From Maritimibacter harenae (GTDB lineage: Bacteria; Pseudomonadota; Alphaproteobacteria; Rhodobacterales; Rhodobacteraceae): a stretch of 64,000 nt of DNA. The stretch is from NCBI RefSeq assembly GCF_009882975.1, contig NZ_WTUX01000011.1, positions 423,362 through 487,361 on the forward strand, in the 5' to 3' direction. The position numbers and the translations under genes were made by a program. The notes under the pieces are model-generated. The model saw nothing but the letters and a program-made list of their open reading frames with translations. It made no database searches and was not told the DNA's origin. This document shows, one piece after another, positions 18,969-27,262 of this stretch. Positions within the stretch are counted from its first letter, which is position 1. The number at the start of each line of letters is the position of its first letter.

Positions 18969-20204
18969 ATGGCAGACGGGCAGGGACAGGAGGTCAGGCG
19001 GCGCCGGGTATTCTACATCCCCGGCTATGACCCGATTCATCCGCGGCGCTACCGCGAGCTCTACCGCGCCGAAGGGGCGGCGCAGGCGGAGATCTCGGGC
19101 TACGAGGTCGCGCTGCGCGGTCGGCAGGGCGGTGGCACCTACGGGTGGCAGGTCACGGGCGCGATCGAGGGCGGCAAGGTCGAGGCGGAGTTCGACGTGC
19201 TCGTCTGGTCGGACATCGTGCGCGGTTCGATGGAACTGGGGATCGCGCAGACCTACCTGCTGATGGCGCGCACCGCCTGGACCTATATCGCCACGGGCAC
19301 GCTCGGCCGGCTCATGCGGCTGCGCAAGGGGCCGGTGATTGCGGCGCTCTACCCGGTCGGGATGCTGATCGTGCAGGCACTGGTCGCGGGGCTCCTGGGC
19401 TGGGCGTCGGGTGCGCTTCTGGCCTGGGCCGTGGCGTTGGTCCTGCCTGCCTTGGGGCTGGCGGTTTTCTGGGCCGCGTTCGTGACGGTGGCCGTCGTCG
19501 TGCTGCGCGCGTTCCGCCGGATCGACAACAGGCTTTTCGTCTACTACCTGATGCACGACTACGCCTATTCGGCGCGCTCACGCGGGGCCAATCCGCCCGA
19601 GCTCGAGGCGCGGATGGCCGACTTCGCGGACGCGATCGCGCAGGCTCTGCGCGGCGACGTGGACGAGGTGCTCGTGGTGGGCCATTCCTCCGGCGCGCAT
19701 ATCGGCGTGTCCGTGCTGGCCGACCTGGCGCGCGCGGGTCGCATTCCGGAGACGGGGCCCGCGCTGGGGTTTCTCACGTTGGGGCAGGTGGTGCCGATGG
19801 TGTCCTTCCTGCCCGACGCGGGCCGGTTGCGGCGCGACCTGCGCGCGCTTTCGGTGAGCGACCGGATCTTCTGGCTCGACGTGACGGCCCCCGGTGACGG
19901 CTGCGCCTTCGCGCTCTGTGACCCCGTGGCGGTCTCCGGCGTGGCGCCCGAGGGGCAACGCTGGCCGCTGGTGATCTCGGCCGCCTTCACGCAGACCCTG
20001 AGCCCCGAGCGGTGGGCGGCACTCCGGTGGCGGTTCTTCCGGCTGCATTTCCAGTACCTGTGCGCCTTCGACCGGCCGGGAGATTACGACTATTTCCGCA
20101 TCACGGCGGGGCCGAAGACGCTGGCCGCGCGTTTCGCGGGCCGCCGGGCTTCGAAGAGCCGGATCACCCGGGCGGCGTCGAAATACACCGACACGGCGCC
20201 ATGA
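18969..20204 (+). CDS. membrane-associated alpha/beta-hydrolase-like protein
   Basis: A 411-residue protein of unknown function. The N-terminus reads RRRVFYIPGYDPIHPRRYRE, like the first strand and oxyanion loop of an alpha/beta hydrolase. Residues about 120-175 form two hydrophobic segments. VLVVGHSSGAHIGVSVLADLA then presents a G-H-S-S-G nucleophile elbow near residue 240. A DYDYFR segment lies close to the C-terminus. It overlaps the P450 gene by ATGA, implying coupled translation and a shared pathway. Lipid, ester or terpenoid chemistry are all possible; no substrate is assignable. Confidence 0.7.
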   Translation: MADGQGQEVRRRRVFYIPGYDPIHPRRYRELYRAEGAAQAEISGYEVALRGRQGGGTYGWQVTGAIEGGKVEAEFDVLVWSDIVRGSMELGIAQTYLLMARTAWTYIATGTLGRLMRLRKGPVIAALYPVGMLIVQALVAGLLGWASGALLAWAVALVLPALGLAVFWAAFVTVAVVVLRAFRRIDNRLFVYYLMHDYAYSARSRGANPPELEARMADFADAIAQALRGDVDEVLVVGHSSGAHIGVSVLADLARAGRIPETGPALGFLTLGQVVPMVSFLPDAGRLRRDLRALSVSDRIFWLDVTAPGDGCAFALCDPVAVSGVAPEGQRWPLVISAAFTQTLSPERWAALRWRFFRLHFQYLCAFDRPGDYDYFRITAGPKTLAARFAGRRASKSRITRAASKYTDTAP

Positions 20205-21562
20205 CCCGGCCGCCGAAGCCCACGCCGCGCCCGGACCGGGTGAGCCTGCGCCGCTACCTGCGGCTGTTCCGCCGCGACATCCTGTCGGCCCAGCCCGCAC
20301 GGCTCTACCGGGCCTGGATGGCCGAGTTCCGCACGCCCTTCTTCAGCTCCTACCTGTGCAACGACCCGGCCCTCACGAAGCTGGTGTTGAAGGAGCGGCC
20401 CGACGATTTCCCGAAATCGGCGCGGGCGCGCGAGGGGCTGGCGCCGCTCCTGGGCAATTCCGTGTTCCTGACCAACGGCGAGACCTGGAAGCGGCAGCGC
20501 CGCATCATCGACCCGGCGTTCGAGGGAGGGCGATTGCGCGACACCTTCCCGGCGATGTGGGCGGCGGGCGAGGCGGCGGCGGCGCGCATGGCCGCGCGCG
20601 ATGGCGATACGCTCGACGTGGAGCCCGAGACGTCGCACGCCGCGGCGGACGTGATCTTCCGCACGTTGTTCTCGATCCCGATCGAGGACGACATCGCCCG
20701 GCAGGTCTTCGACAGGTTCCGTGATCACCAGCGTGCGCAGCCGCTTCTGAACCTGGGCGCGCTTCTGCCGCTGCCCGCGTGGTTTCCACGCTTTCACCGG
20801 CGCTCGACCCGGCGCACGGCGCGCGAGATCCGGACGCTGATCACCCGGCTGACCGCGGACCGGCAGGCGGCGATCGCGGCGGGCACCGCGCCCGACGACC
20901 TTGCCACCAAGATCATGACGACGCGCGACCCGGTGACGGGCGCGGGGTTCGACACCGAGGAGATGGTGGACCAGGTCGCGATCTTCTTTCTCGCGGGTCA
21001 TGAGACTTCGGCCTCGGCGCTGGCCTGGACGCTCTACCTTCTTGCCATGTTTCCCGAGTGGCAGGAGCGGGTCGCCGAAGAGGCGGCCGAGCTGGGCGAA
21101 CGGCCGGACTTCGCCGTGGTCTCGAAGCTCACCGTGGCGCGCGACGTGTTCCGGGAGGCGCTCCGGCTCTACCCGCCGGTCCCGATGATGGTACGCGAGG
21201 CGCGTTGCCCGGAGCAATTCCGCGACCGCGACGTGAAGCCCGGCAGCCCCATCGTGCTCAGCCCCTGGCACCAGCACCGGCACGAACGGCTCTGGGAGCG
21301 GCCCGACGATTTCGACCCGGGGCGGTTTGCGGGCGAGAACGGCAAGCGTTGCCTGCGCGAGGCCTACATGCCGTTCTCGGCGGGTCCGCGGGTCTGCACC
21401 GGGGCCGGGTTCGCGATGGTGGAGGGGCCGCTGCTCCTTGCCATGCTGGTGCGCGCCTGCCGGTTCGATCTGGTGGCCGACAAACCGGCGGTGCCGGTGG
21501 CGCACCTGACCGTGCGCGGGCGCGACGGGATCTGGCTCAAGGTCTCGGCACGGCAGACATGA
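20201..21562 (+). CDS. cytochrome P450
   Basis: A 453-residue soluble cytochrome P450. The I-helix oxygen-activation motif AGHETSA, the K-helix ExxR (EALRLYPPVPMMVREAR) and the heme-binding loop FSAGPRVCTGAGFAM with its cysteine ligand are all present. No redox partner gene is nearby. The ATG at 20201 overlaps the stop of the upstream hydrolase-like gene (ATGA), and starting here gives the usual bacterial P450 length. The substrate is unknown; the coupling suggests that the hydrolase acts on the same compound or releases it. Confidence 0.93.
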   Translation: MTRPPKPTPRPDRVSLRRYLRLFRRDILSAQPARLYRAWMAEFRTPFFSSYLCNDPALTKLVLKERPDDFPKSARAREGLAPLLGNSVFLTNGETWKRQRRIIDPAFEGGRLRDTFPAMWAAGEAAAARMAARDGDTLDVEPETSHAAADVIFRTLFSIPIEDDIARQVFDRFRDHQRAQPLLNLGALLPLPAWFPRFHRRSTRRTAREIRTLITRLTADRQAAIAAGTAPDDLATKIMTTRDPVTGAGFDTEEMVDQVAIFFLAGHETSASALAWTLYLLAMFPEWQERVAEEAAELGERPDFAVVSKLTVARDVFREALRLYPPVPMMVREARCPEQFRDRDVKPGSPIVLSPWHQHRHERLWERPDDFDPGRFAGENGKRCLREAYMPFSAGPRVCTGAGFAMVEGPLLLAMLVRACRFDLVADKPAVPVAHLTVRGRDGIWLKVSARQT

Positions 21563-21594
21563 AAAGCGCCGCCCCCCGGGCGGGGAGCGGCGCC
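21562..21594 (-). terminator. intrinsic terminator of amt
   Basis: On the minus strand GCGCCGC pairs with GCGGCGC around a C/G-rich inner stem, followed by TTTT (AAAA at 21562-21565 on the plus strand). It abuts the P450 stop codon and lies 19 bp past the amt stop. Confidence 0.85.
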
Positions 21595-21612
21595 TGACCG
21601 GTCGTGCGGCTC

Positions 21613-22791
21613 TTACGAGACGATGTCGTAGGCCCGTTCGCCGTGGACGGTGAGGTCGAGGCCGTTCGTCTCGGTCTCGGCATCCACGCGCAGGTGGGTG
21701 ACGAGCGAGATCGCCTTGATCAGCACGTAGGTGACGACCACCGTGAAGACGCCGACGATGGCGAGCGAGCCCAGCTGCGCGGCCCAGCTTCCGGCGCCGA
21801 AGACGGCGATCATGATCGTGCCGAAGATGCCGCCCACGCCGTGCACCGCGAAGACGTCGAGCGTGTCGTCGATTTTCAGGCGGTTGCGGATGAAGTTCAC
21901 CGCTTCCTGGCACAGGATGCCCGCGACGCCGCCGATCACCAGCGCCTCGAGGGGGCCGACGAAACCGGAGGCCGGGGTGATCGATGCGAGGCCCGCGATG
22001 GTCCCCGTCACGATGCCCACGAGCGAGGCGCGGCCGAACTTGATCTTCTCCCACAGCGCCCAGGTGAGCGATGCGGCCGCGGCCGAGATGTGCGTCACGG
22101 TGATCGCCATCGCGGCCCCGCCATCGGCGGCAAGCTGCGAGCCGCCGTTGAAGCCGAACCAGCCGACCCAGAGCATCGAGGCGCCGATCATCACGAAACC
22201 GGGCGAATGCGGCGGTTTCTTCTGGTCGCGGCGCGGGCCGAGGAAGACCGAGATCAGGATCGCGGCGAGACCGGCGGTCTGGTGCACCACGATGCCGCCC
22301 GCGAAGTCGCGCGCGCCGATCTCACCGAAAATGCCGCCGTCGGACAGGAAGCCGCCGCCCCAGATCCAGTGGACCACCGGCGCGTAGCACAGGAGCATCC
22401 AGAGGCCCGAGAAGGTGAGCACGAAGCCGAAGCCGATGCGCTCCACGTAGGCGCCGACGATAAGCGCCGGGGTGATGATCGCGAATGTCATCTGGAAGGC
22501 GAAGAAGAGAACCTCGGGCAGGGTGCCCGCCAGCGTCTCGGCGTCGATGCCGATGAGGAACATCTTGCCCAGTCCGCCCCAGACGGAATTCGCGTCGCCG
22601 AACGCGATGGTATAGCCGAAGGCGAGCCACAGGATGCTCATCAAGGCGGCGATCGCGTAGACATGCATGAAGACCGAGAGCACGTTGCGTGCGCGCACGA
22701 GGCCCCCGTAGAAAAGCGCGAGCCCCGGCAGTGTCATGAAAAGCACGAGTGCGGTCGCGACGATGATCCAGGCTGTATCTGCCCCGTTCAT
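21613..22791 (-). CDS. amt: ammonium transporter
   Basis: A 392-residue Amt/MEP/Rh-family channel for ammonium uptake, with eleven expected membrane segments. Diagnostic regions include MTLPGLALFYGGLVRARNVLS, FGYTIAFGD, GGIVVHQTAGLAAI with a pore-type histidine, and FAVHGVGGIFGTIM with the second. There is no cleavable signal peptide. AGGAGGGG precedes the ATG. A glnK/PII gene, the usual partner, is absent on both sides within the window. Two A-tract-centred dyads upstream are candidate NtrC sites. Confidence 0.95.
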   Translation of the reverse strand: MNGADTAWIIVATALVLFMTLPGLALFYGGLVRARNVLSVFMHVYAIAALMSILWLAFGYTIAFGDANSVWGGLGKMFLIGIDAETLAGTLPEVLFFAFQMTFAIITPALIVGAYVERIGFGFVLTFSGLWMLLCYAPVVHWIWGGGFLSDGGIFGEIGARDFAGGIVVHQTAGLAAILISVFLGPRRDQKKPPHSPGFVMIGASMLWVGWFGFNGGSQLAADGGAAMAITVTHISAAAASLTWALWEKIKFGRASLVGIVTGTIAGLASITPASGFVGPLEALVIGGVAGILCQEAVNFIRNRLKIDDTLDVFAVHGVGGIFGTIMIAVFGAGSWAAQLGSLAIVGVFTVVVTYVLIKAISLVTHLRVDAETETNGLDLTVHGERAYDIVS

Positions 22792-22819
22792 GTTCCCCTC
22801 CTCTTGAATGGTTGGGCGG

Positions 22820-22847
22820 GGTTTAGGGGGCTCAGGGCAGGGCGCAA
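22820..22847 (-). promoter_or_regulatory. possible amt promoter
   Basis: On the minus strand TTGCGC is followed 16 bases later by TAAACC, about 30 bases upstream of the amt start. The -35 matches the one proposed for dusB, but the -10 is poor, so this is tentative. Confidence 0.3.
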
Positions 22848-22866
22848 GCCTACGGGCTGTGCGGCT

Positions 22867-22883
22867 TGCGCAAAAAGCGCGCA
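22867..22883. promoter_or_regulatory. NtrC-type dyad upstream of amt (proximal)
   Basis: TGCGC-AAAAAGC-GCGCA is a 17-bp sequence with perfect 5-bp arms around an A-tract, the same size and layout as enteric NtrC sites. It lies 76 bp upstream of the amt start, partly overlapping a longer GCGCAAGCC/GGCTTGCGC inverted repeat (22842-22871). Confidence 0.45.
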
Positions 22884-22924
22884 GTTCCCGAACGGGACAT
22901 TAAATGGGCGCGGATTCCGGAAAG

Positions 22925-22943
22925 CTGCCCCAAAAAGCGGCAG
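22925..22943. promoter_or_regulatory. NtrC-type dyad upstream of amt (distal)
   Basis: CTGCC-CCAAAAAGC-GGCAG is a 19-bp dyad with perfect 5-bp arms. It shares the CAAAAAGC core with the proximal copy 59 bp away and with the copy upstream of dusB. The site ends 10 bp before the stop codon of cinA. Confidence 0.45.
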
Positions 22944-22952
22944 TTTGCGAAC

Positions 22953-23420
22953 TCAGGCGCTGGCGCGGATCGCGAGGAGCGCGATGGCGTGATCGGTGGC
23001 CGCCCGGCGCACCTTGGTGCGCCCCAGCGCGCCGAAGTCGACGGTCTCGGTGAGTGTCGCGCCCTGGCCCGCGATGGCGAAGCAGACGCGGCCCTCGGGC
23101 TTGTGCTCGGACCCGCCGGGGCCCGCGATCCCGGTGATCGACACGGCGACCTGGGCCGGCGAATGGGTGAGCGCCCCCTCGGCCATTTCGCGTGCGACCT
23201 CTTCCGAGACCGCGCCGTGGGCTTGAAGCGTGTCGGCACCGACCCCGAGCATTTCGGTCTTGGCCGCGTTGGAATAGGTGACGAAGCCGCGCTCGAACAC
23301 GTCCGAGGACCCGGCGATGTCGGTGAGCGCGGCGCCCACCATGCCGCCGGTGCAGCTTTCGGCCGTGGCGATGGTCCAGCCCTTGGCGCGGTAGAGGTCG
23401 AGAACGGCCGCAGGTCCCAT
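22953..23420 (-). CDS. CinA C-terminal domain protein (nicotinamide-nucleotide amidase)
   Basis: A 155-residue stand-alone CinA C-terminal domain, which hydrolyses nicotinamide mononucleotide to nicotinate mononucleotide in NAD salvage. TIATAESCTGGMVGAALTDIAGSS and SITGIAGPGGSEHKPEGRVCFA are the family signatures. The ATG at 23420 is preferred; a GTG at 23426, overlapping the pgpA stop as GTGA, would add two residues and is equally plausible. It is the last gene of an ispDF-pgpA-cinA cluster with coupled or touching junctions. Confidence 0.92.
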   Translation of the reverse strand: MGPAAVLDLYRAKGWTIATAESCTGGMVGAALTDIAGSSDVFERGFVTYSNAAKTEMLGVGADTLQAHGAVSEEVAREMAEGALTHSPAQVAVSITGIAGPGGSEHKPEGRVCFAIAGQGATLTETVDFGALGRTKVRRAATDHAIALLAIRASA

Positions 23421-23422
23421 TG

Positions 23423-23914
23423 TCACACCATCACGATCAGGTGGGCGAGGGCGGCGAGCGCGATCACCCCGATGCCCGCGAAGATGCCCGCGATCACGTC
23501 GTCGAGCATCACGCCCAACGCGCCGCCGCGCCGGTCGGCCCAGCCCACGAGCCACGGTTTCCAGATGTCGAAGAGCCGGAAGAGCGCGAAGCCAAGGATC
23601 CAGCCCGGGTAGAGTTTCAGCACGTCCACGCCGACCCCGTAGGCGCCGACCGAGACGGGCAGGATGGCAAGCGCCTGGCCCACCACCTCGTCGATGACGA
23701 TCTCGGAGGGGTCGTGGTCGTCGCCGTCGCGGATGACGTCCGCCGTGGCCCATGTGCCCACCGCGAAGAGCGCGACGATCCCGGCAAGGACGAGCCACGG
23801 GCCGCCCAGCTGGTGCAGCGCCCAGATCAGCGGCAGGGCCGCGAGCGAGCCCCAGGTGCCGGGGGCGGGGCGGAGGTAGCCCACGAAGAGGAAGGTGGCG
23901 ATGATCCGGCTCAT
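23423..23914 (-). CDS. pgpA: phosphatidylglycerophosphatase A
   Basis: A 163-residue integral membrane phosphatase that makes phosphatidylglycerol from its phosphate. The conserved N-terminal [17 protein letters not shown] and the acidic [19 protein letters not shown] motif are intact, and three or four hydrophobic segments follow. The ATG at 23914 overlaps the ispDF stop by ATGA, so translation is coupled. Confidence 0.93.
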   Translation of the reverse strand: MSRIIATFLFVGYLRPAPGTWGSLAALPLIWALHQLGGPWLVLAGIVALFAVGTWATADVIRDGDDHDPSEIVIDEVVGQALAILPVSVGAYGVGVDVLKLYPGWILGFALFRLFDIWKPWLVGWADRRGGALGVMLDDVIAGIFAGIGVIALAALAHLIVMV

Positions 23915-25041
23915 GGGCGCACCAGCGTGGCCACGGCCTGCGCCGCGATGCCTTCTTCGCGCCCGGTGAAGCCGAGCCGTTCGGACGTGGTCGCCTTCAC
24001 GCTCACCCGGTCCGGGTCGACGTTCATGATCCGGGCAAGCTCGGCGCGCATGGCGCCGGCGTGGGGCCCGATCTTGGGGCGTTCGCAGATCAGCGTCACG
24101 TCGCAATTCGACAGCGTATAGCCTTTGGACCCTGCGAGCTCGATGGCGTGGTGCAGGAAGATGTCGCTGGCCGCGCCCTTCCATTTTGGATCGGACGGCG
24201 GGAAATGCTGGCCGATGTCGCCGTCGGCCAGCGCGCCGTAGATCGCGTCGGTCAGCGCGTGCATTCCGACATCGGCGTCGGAATGGCCCTTGAGCGCGCG
24301 GTCATGCGCCACCGTCACGCCGCAAAGCGTCACGGCGTCACCGTCGGTGAAGGCGTGCACGTCGAATCCCGTGCCGGTGCGTATGTCCACGCGGCCTCCC
24401 ATAAGCTGCTCGGCGCGGGCGAAGTCGTCCGGGCCGGTGATTTTCAGGTTGCGTTCGTCGCCCGCGACGATGGCAACGTCAAGCCCGGCCGCGCGGGCGA
24501 CCTCAACGTCATCCGCGGCCTCGCCGGGATGGGCGCGGTGGGCGTCGCGGTAGGCCTTGAAGCGGAAGCCCTGCGGGGTCTGGGCGCGGAAAAGCCCGGT
24601 GCGGTCCTGCGTGCCGGTGACGCGGCCCTCGGCCCCGGTCCAGAGCGCATCGGTCACGGCAAGGGCCGGGGCGGCGCCCGCGGCATGGTCGAGCGCGTCG
24701 ATCACGCCGTCGAGGATCGCGGGCGTCACCAGCGGGCGCGCCACGTCATGAATCAGCACCTTGTCCGGCGGATCGCCCGCCAGCGCCTCGAGCCCGGCGG
24801 CCACGCTCGCATGGCGGCTCGCGCCACCGGTGGCGATCAGGCACGACTCGAAGGCATCCGCCTGGCCCAGGTCGTCGGGGTGCAGCACCACCACGATCCG
24901 GCCCACGCGGGGGTGCGCGGCGAAGGCGGCGAGCGTCCAGTCGGCGACCCGGCGTCCGGCGAGCATGCGCCACTGCTTGGGCACGTCACCGCCCGCGCGG
25001 GTGCCGCGTCCGGCGGCGACGATGATGGCTGCGATATCCAT
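23911..25041 (-). CDS. ispDF: bifunctional IspD/IspF isoprenoid biosynthesis enzyme
   Basis: A 376-residue fusion that carries out two steps of the MEP pathway: cytidylyl transfer to 2-C-methyl-D-erythritol 4-phosphate (IspD) and formation of the 2,4-cyclodiphosphate (IspF). The IspD domain opens [19 protein letters not shown] and covers about residues 1-215. The IspF domain opens GTGFDVHAF, supplying Asp and His zinc ligands, and contains [20 protein letters not shown]. Such fusions are common in alphaproteobacteria. ispG, a later step, is also in the window at 61712. Confidence 0.96.
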   Translation of the reverse strand: MDIAAIIVAAGRGTRAGGDVPKQWRMLAGRRVADWTLAAFAAHPRVGRIVVVLHPDDLGQADAFESCLIATGGASRHASVAAGLEALAGDPPDKVLIHDVARPLVTPAILDGVIDALDHAAGAAPALAVTDALWTGAEGRVTGTQDRTGLFRAQTPQGFRFKAYRDAHRAHPGEAADDVEVARAAGLDVAIVAGDERNLKITGPDDFARAEQLMGGRVDIRTGTGFDVHAFTDGDAVTLCGVTVAHDRALKGHSDADVGMHALTDAIYGALADGDIGQHFPPSDPKWKGAASDIFLHHAIELAGSKGYTLSNCDVTLICERPKIGPHAGAMRAELARIMNVDPDRVSVKATTSERLGFTGREEGIAAQAVATLVRP

Positions 25042-25102
25042 GAAGATCGTTTACGCTTTGCCCGATTGGAGGACAATGGCGGGCTTCCCTGTCCGCGAAA
25101 CT

Positions 25103-25117
25103 GCACAAAAAGCAGGC
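25103..25117. promoter_or_regulatory. NtrC-type dyad upstream of dusB-ntrBC
   Basis: CTGC-ACAAAAA-GCAG is a 15-bp dyad sharing the CAAAAAGC core of the two amt-upstream sites. It is centred about 80 bp before the expected transcription start of dusB. Autogenous control of ntrBC by NtrC would fit; the assignment is by pattern only. Confidence 0.4.
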
Positions 25118-25153
25118 AAACAGTGATTTCGCACCGTCGCGGGCGCCACTTAT

Positions 25154-25182
25154 TTGCGCTCTTTTCCAGTGCGTCCTATATC
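25154..25182 (+). promoter_or_regulatory. sigma70-type promoter of dusB-ntrBC
   Basis: TTGCGC at 25154-25159 and TATATC at 25177-25182 are separated by exactly 17 bp. They lie 27 bp upstream of the GTG start of dusB. Confidence 0.5.
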
Positions 25183-25208
25183 GAGGGCAAATGCACAAGG
25201 ATTAAGCA

Positions 25209-26192
25209 GTGGCCATTCGCCTCGCCGACAACCTGACGTTGGACCCGCCCGTCTTCCTCGCGCCCATGGCGGGCATCACCGATCTGCCGTTCCGCGACCT
25301 CGTCTCCTCCTTCGGGGCCGGGCTGGTCGTGTCCGAGATGGTCGCGAGCCAGGAAATGGTGCAGGCCAAGCCCGGCACGCGCGAGCGCGCGGAACTGGGC
25401 ATCGGGCTTGCCAATACCTCGGTCCAGCTTGCCGGCCGCGATCCCTACTGGATCGGGGAAGCCGCGCGGATGGTCGAGGCGAACGGCGCGCGCATGATCG
25501 ACATCAACATGGGCTGTCCTGCCAAGAAGGTGGTGGGCGGGCTGTCCGGCTCTGCACTTCTGCGCGACCTGCCGCTGGCGCTGTCGCTGATCGAAGCGGT
25601 CGTCGAAGCGGTCGACGTGCCGGTGACGCTGAAGACGCGGCTGGGTTGGGACGACGACCTGATGAACGCGCCCGAGCTTGCGCGGCGCGCCGAAGGGGCG
25701 GGCATCCGCATGATCACGATCCACGGCCGCACCCGCTGCCAGTTCTACAAGGGCTGCGCCGACTGGGCCGCGATCCGGGCGGTGAAAGAGGCCGTGTCGA
25801 TCCCGGTGGTCGCCAACGGCGACATCTGCTCGGTCGATGATGCGCGCGCCGCGCTCGCCGCCTCGGGTGCCGACGGCGTCATGGTCGGGCGCGGCACCGG
25901 CGGGCGCCCCTGGCTCATCGCCGAGATCGCGGCGGCGCTGCACGGCCACGCGGCGCCGGTGATCCCCGAGGGTGACGACCTGGCCGACATGGTGCGCGGA
26001 CATTACGAGGCGTCCCTGCGTTTCTACGGCGATGACCTGGGCAAGCGCGTGATCCGCAAGCACCTGGGCTGGTACATGGACGAGGCGGGCACGCCTCCCG
26101 ACATGCGCAAGCGCGTGCTGTCGGAGCCCGATCCGGCGCGCGTCATCGACCTCATCCCCCATGCGCTCGACCCCGTTGAGGAGGCCGCCTGA
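25209..26192 (+). CDS. dusB: tRNA-dihydrouridine synthase DusB (NifR3)
   Basis: A 327-residue flavoenzyme that reduces uridines in tRNA to dihydrouridine. The TIM-barrel motifs LAPMAGITDLPFRDLVS, NMGCPAKKVVGGLSGSALL with its catalytic cysteine, and ITIHGRTRCQFYKG are intact, as is the FMN-binding VVANGDICS. The GTG at 25209 has AAGGA upstream and the usual N-terminus. In Rhodobacter this gene is called nifR3 and heads the ntrBC operon, as here; the stop overlaps the ntrB ATG (TGATG). Confidence 0.95.
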   Translation: MAIRLADNLTLDPPVFLAPMAGITDLPFRDLVSSFGAGLVVSEMVASQEMVQAKPGTRERAELGIGLANTSVQLAGRDPYWIGEAARMVEANGARMIDINMGCPAKKVVGGLSGSALLRDLPLALSLIEAVVEAVDVPVTLKTRLGWDDDLMNAPELARRAEGAGIRMITIHGRTRCQFYKGCADWAAIRAVKEAVSIPVVANGDICSVDDARAALAASGADGVMVGRGTGGRPWLIAEIAAALHGHAAPVIPEGDDLADMVRGHYEASLRFYGDDLGKRVIRKHLGWYMDEAGTPPDMRKRVLSEPDPARVIDLIPHALDPVEEAA

Positions 26193-27256
26193 TGGACACG
26201 GACACGCTGTGGAACTCGCTGCCCGTGCCGGCGCTCATCATCGACGGGAACGACGTGATCGAGGACGCGAACTCGGCGGCCGAGGCGTTCCTGAACGCCT
26301 CCACCAAGAGCCTCGTGGGCAAGCCGATCCTCGACCAGCTGGCGATCGCCACCAACATGGAAGGCGCATTCGAGCGGGTGCGCCGCGACCAGGGTGCGAT
26401 GTTCATCAACTCGGTCGACGTGGGCACCGGCAGCCGCGCGCCGGCCGAGTGCAACATCCAGCTCTCCCCGATCATGCACGCGCGCGAGAAGCTCCTGATG
26501 CTGATGGAACCGCGCAAGCTGGCCGACCGGATGGGCAAGGCGCAGGGCGTGAAATCCGCCGCGCGCTCGGCCATCGGCATGGCCGAGATGCTGGCCCACG
26601 AGATCAAGAATCCGCTGGCGGGCATCACCGGGGCCGCTCAGCTCTTGTCGATGAACCTCTCGTCCGAGGATCTCGAACTCACCGACCTGATCGTGGCCGA
26701 AAGCCGCCGGATCGTCGCGCTTCTCGAACAAGTCGAACAGTTCGGCAACCTGCGCCCGCCGGAGAAGAAAGAGGTCAACGTGCACGACCTTCTGGACCGC
26801 GCGCAGAAGTCGGCGGAGCTCGGGTTCGCGGCCAAGATGAAGATCACCGAGGATTACGACCCCTCGCTGCCGCCCACCTACGTGGACCCGGACCAGTTGA
26901 TGCAGGTCTTCCTCAACCTCTTCAAGAACGCGGCCCAGGTGGCCGATGACGACGGCGGCACGATCCGCATCCGTACGTTCTACGACCACGGCCTGCGCCT
27001 GCGCCGGTCGGACGGCACGGGCAACCAGCTGCCGCTGCAGGTCGAGATCATCGACAACGGCCCGGGCATCCCGCCGGAGATCATCGACCAGATCTTCGAG
27101 CCCTTCGTGTCCGGCCGGGAGAACGGGACGGGGCTCGGTCTCGCGCTCGTGTCGAAAATCATTTCCGACCACGACGGTTGGGTGTCGGTGGATTCGGTCC
27201 CCGGCAAGACGGTGTTCCGGATCTCGCTCCCGGTCGCCCCGAAAGAGAAGGAGTAA
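26192..27256 (+). CDS. ntrB: nitrogen regulation sensor kinase NtrB
   Basis: A 354-residue soluble histidine kinase that phosphorylates NtrC when nitrogen is limiting. An N-terminal PAS domain (about residues 1-110) precedes the H-box AEMLAHEIKNPLAGITGAAQ with the phosphorylated His at 136. The ATPase has N-box FLNLFKNAAQ, G1 IIDNGPGIPPE and G2 GRENGTGLGLALV. No membrane segments are present, as usual for NtrB. Start and stop are tightly coupled to dusB and ntrC (6 bp). Confidence 0.95.
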   Translation: MDTDTLWNSLPVPALIIDGNDVIEDANSAAEAFLNASTKSLVGKPILDQLAIATNMEGAFERVRRDQGAMFINSVDVGTGSRAPAECNIQLSPIMHAREKLLMLMEPRKLADRMGKAQGVKSAARSAIGMAEMLAHEIKNPLAGITGAAQLLSMNLSSEDLELTDLIVAESRRIVALLEQVEQFGNLRPPEKKEVNVHDLLDRAQKSAELGFAAKMKITEDYDPSLPPTYVDPDQLMQVFLNLFKNAAQVADDDGGTIRIRTFYDHGLRLRRSDGTGNQLPLQVEIIDNGPGIPPEIIDQIFEPFVSGRENGTGLGLALVSKIISDHDGWVSVDSVPGKTVFRISLPVAPKEKE

Positions 27257-27262
27257 GGCCCA

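Noticed and set aside
22842-22871. GCGCAAGCC/GGCTTGCGC inverted repeat as a terminator
   Set aside because: The A-run next to it reads as T only on the wrong side of the stem for either transcript; it lies in the amt upstream region instead.
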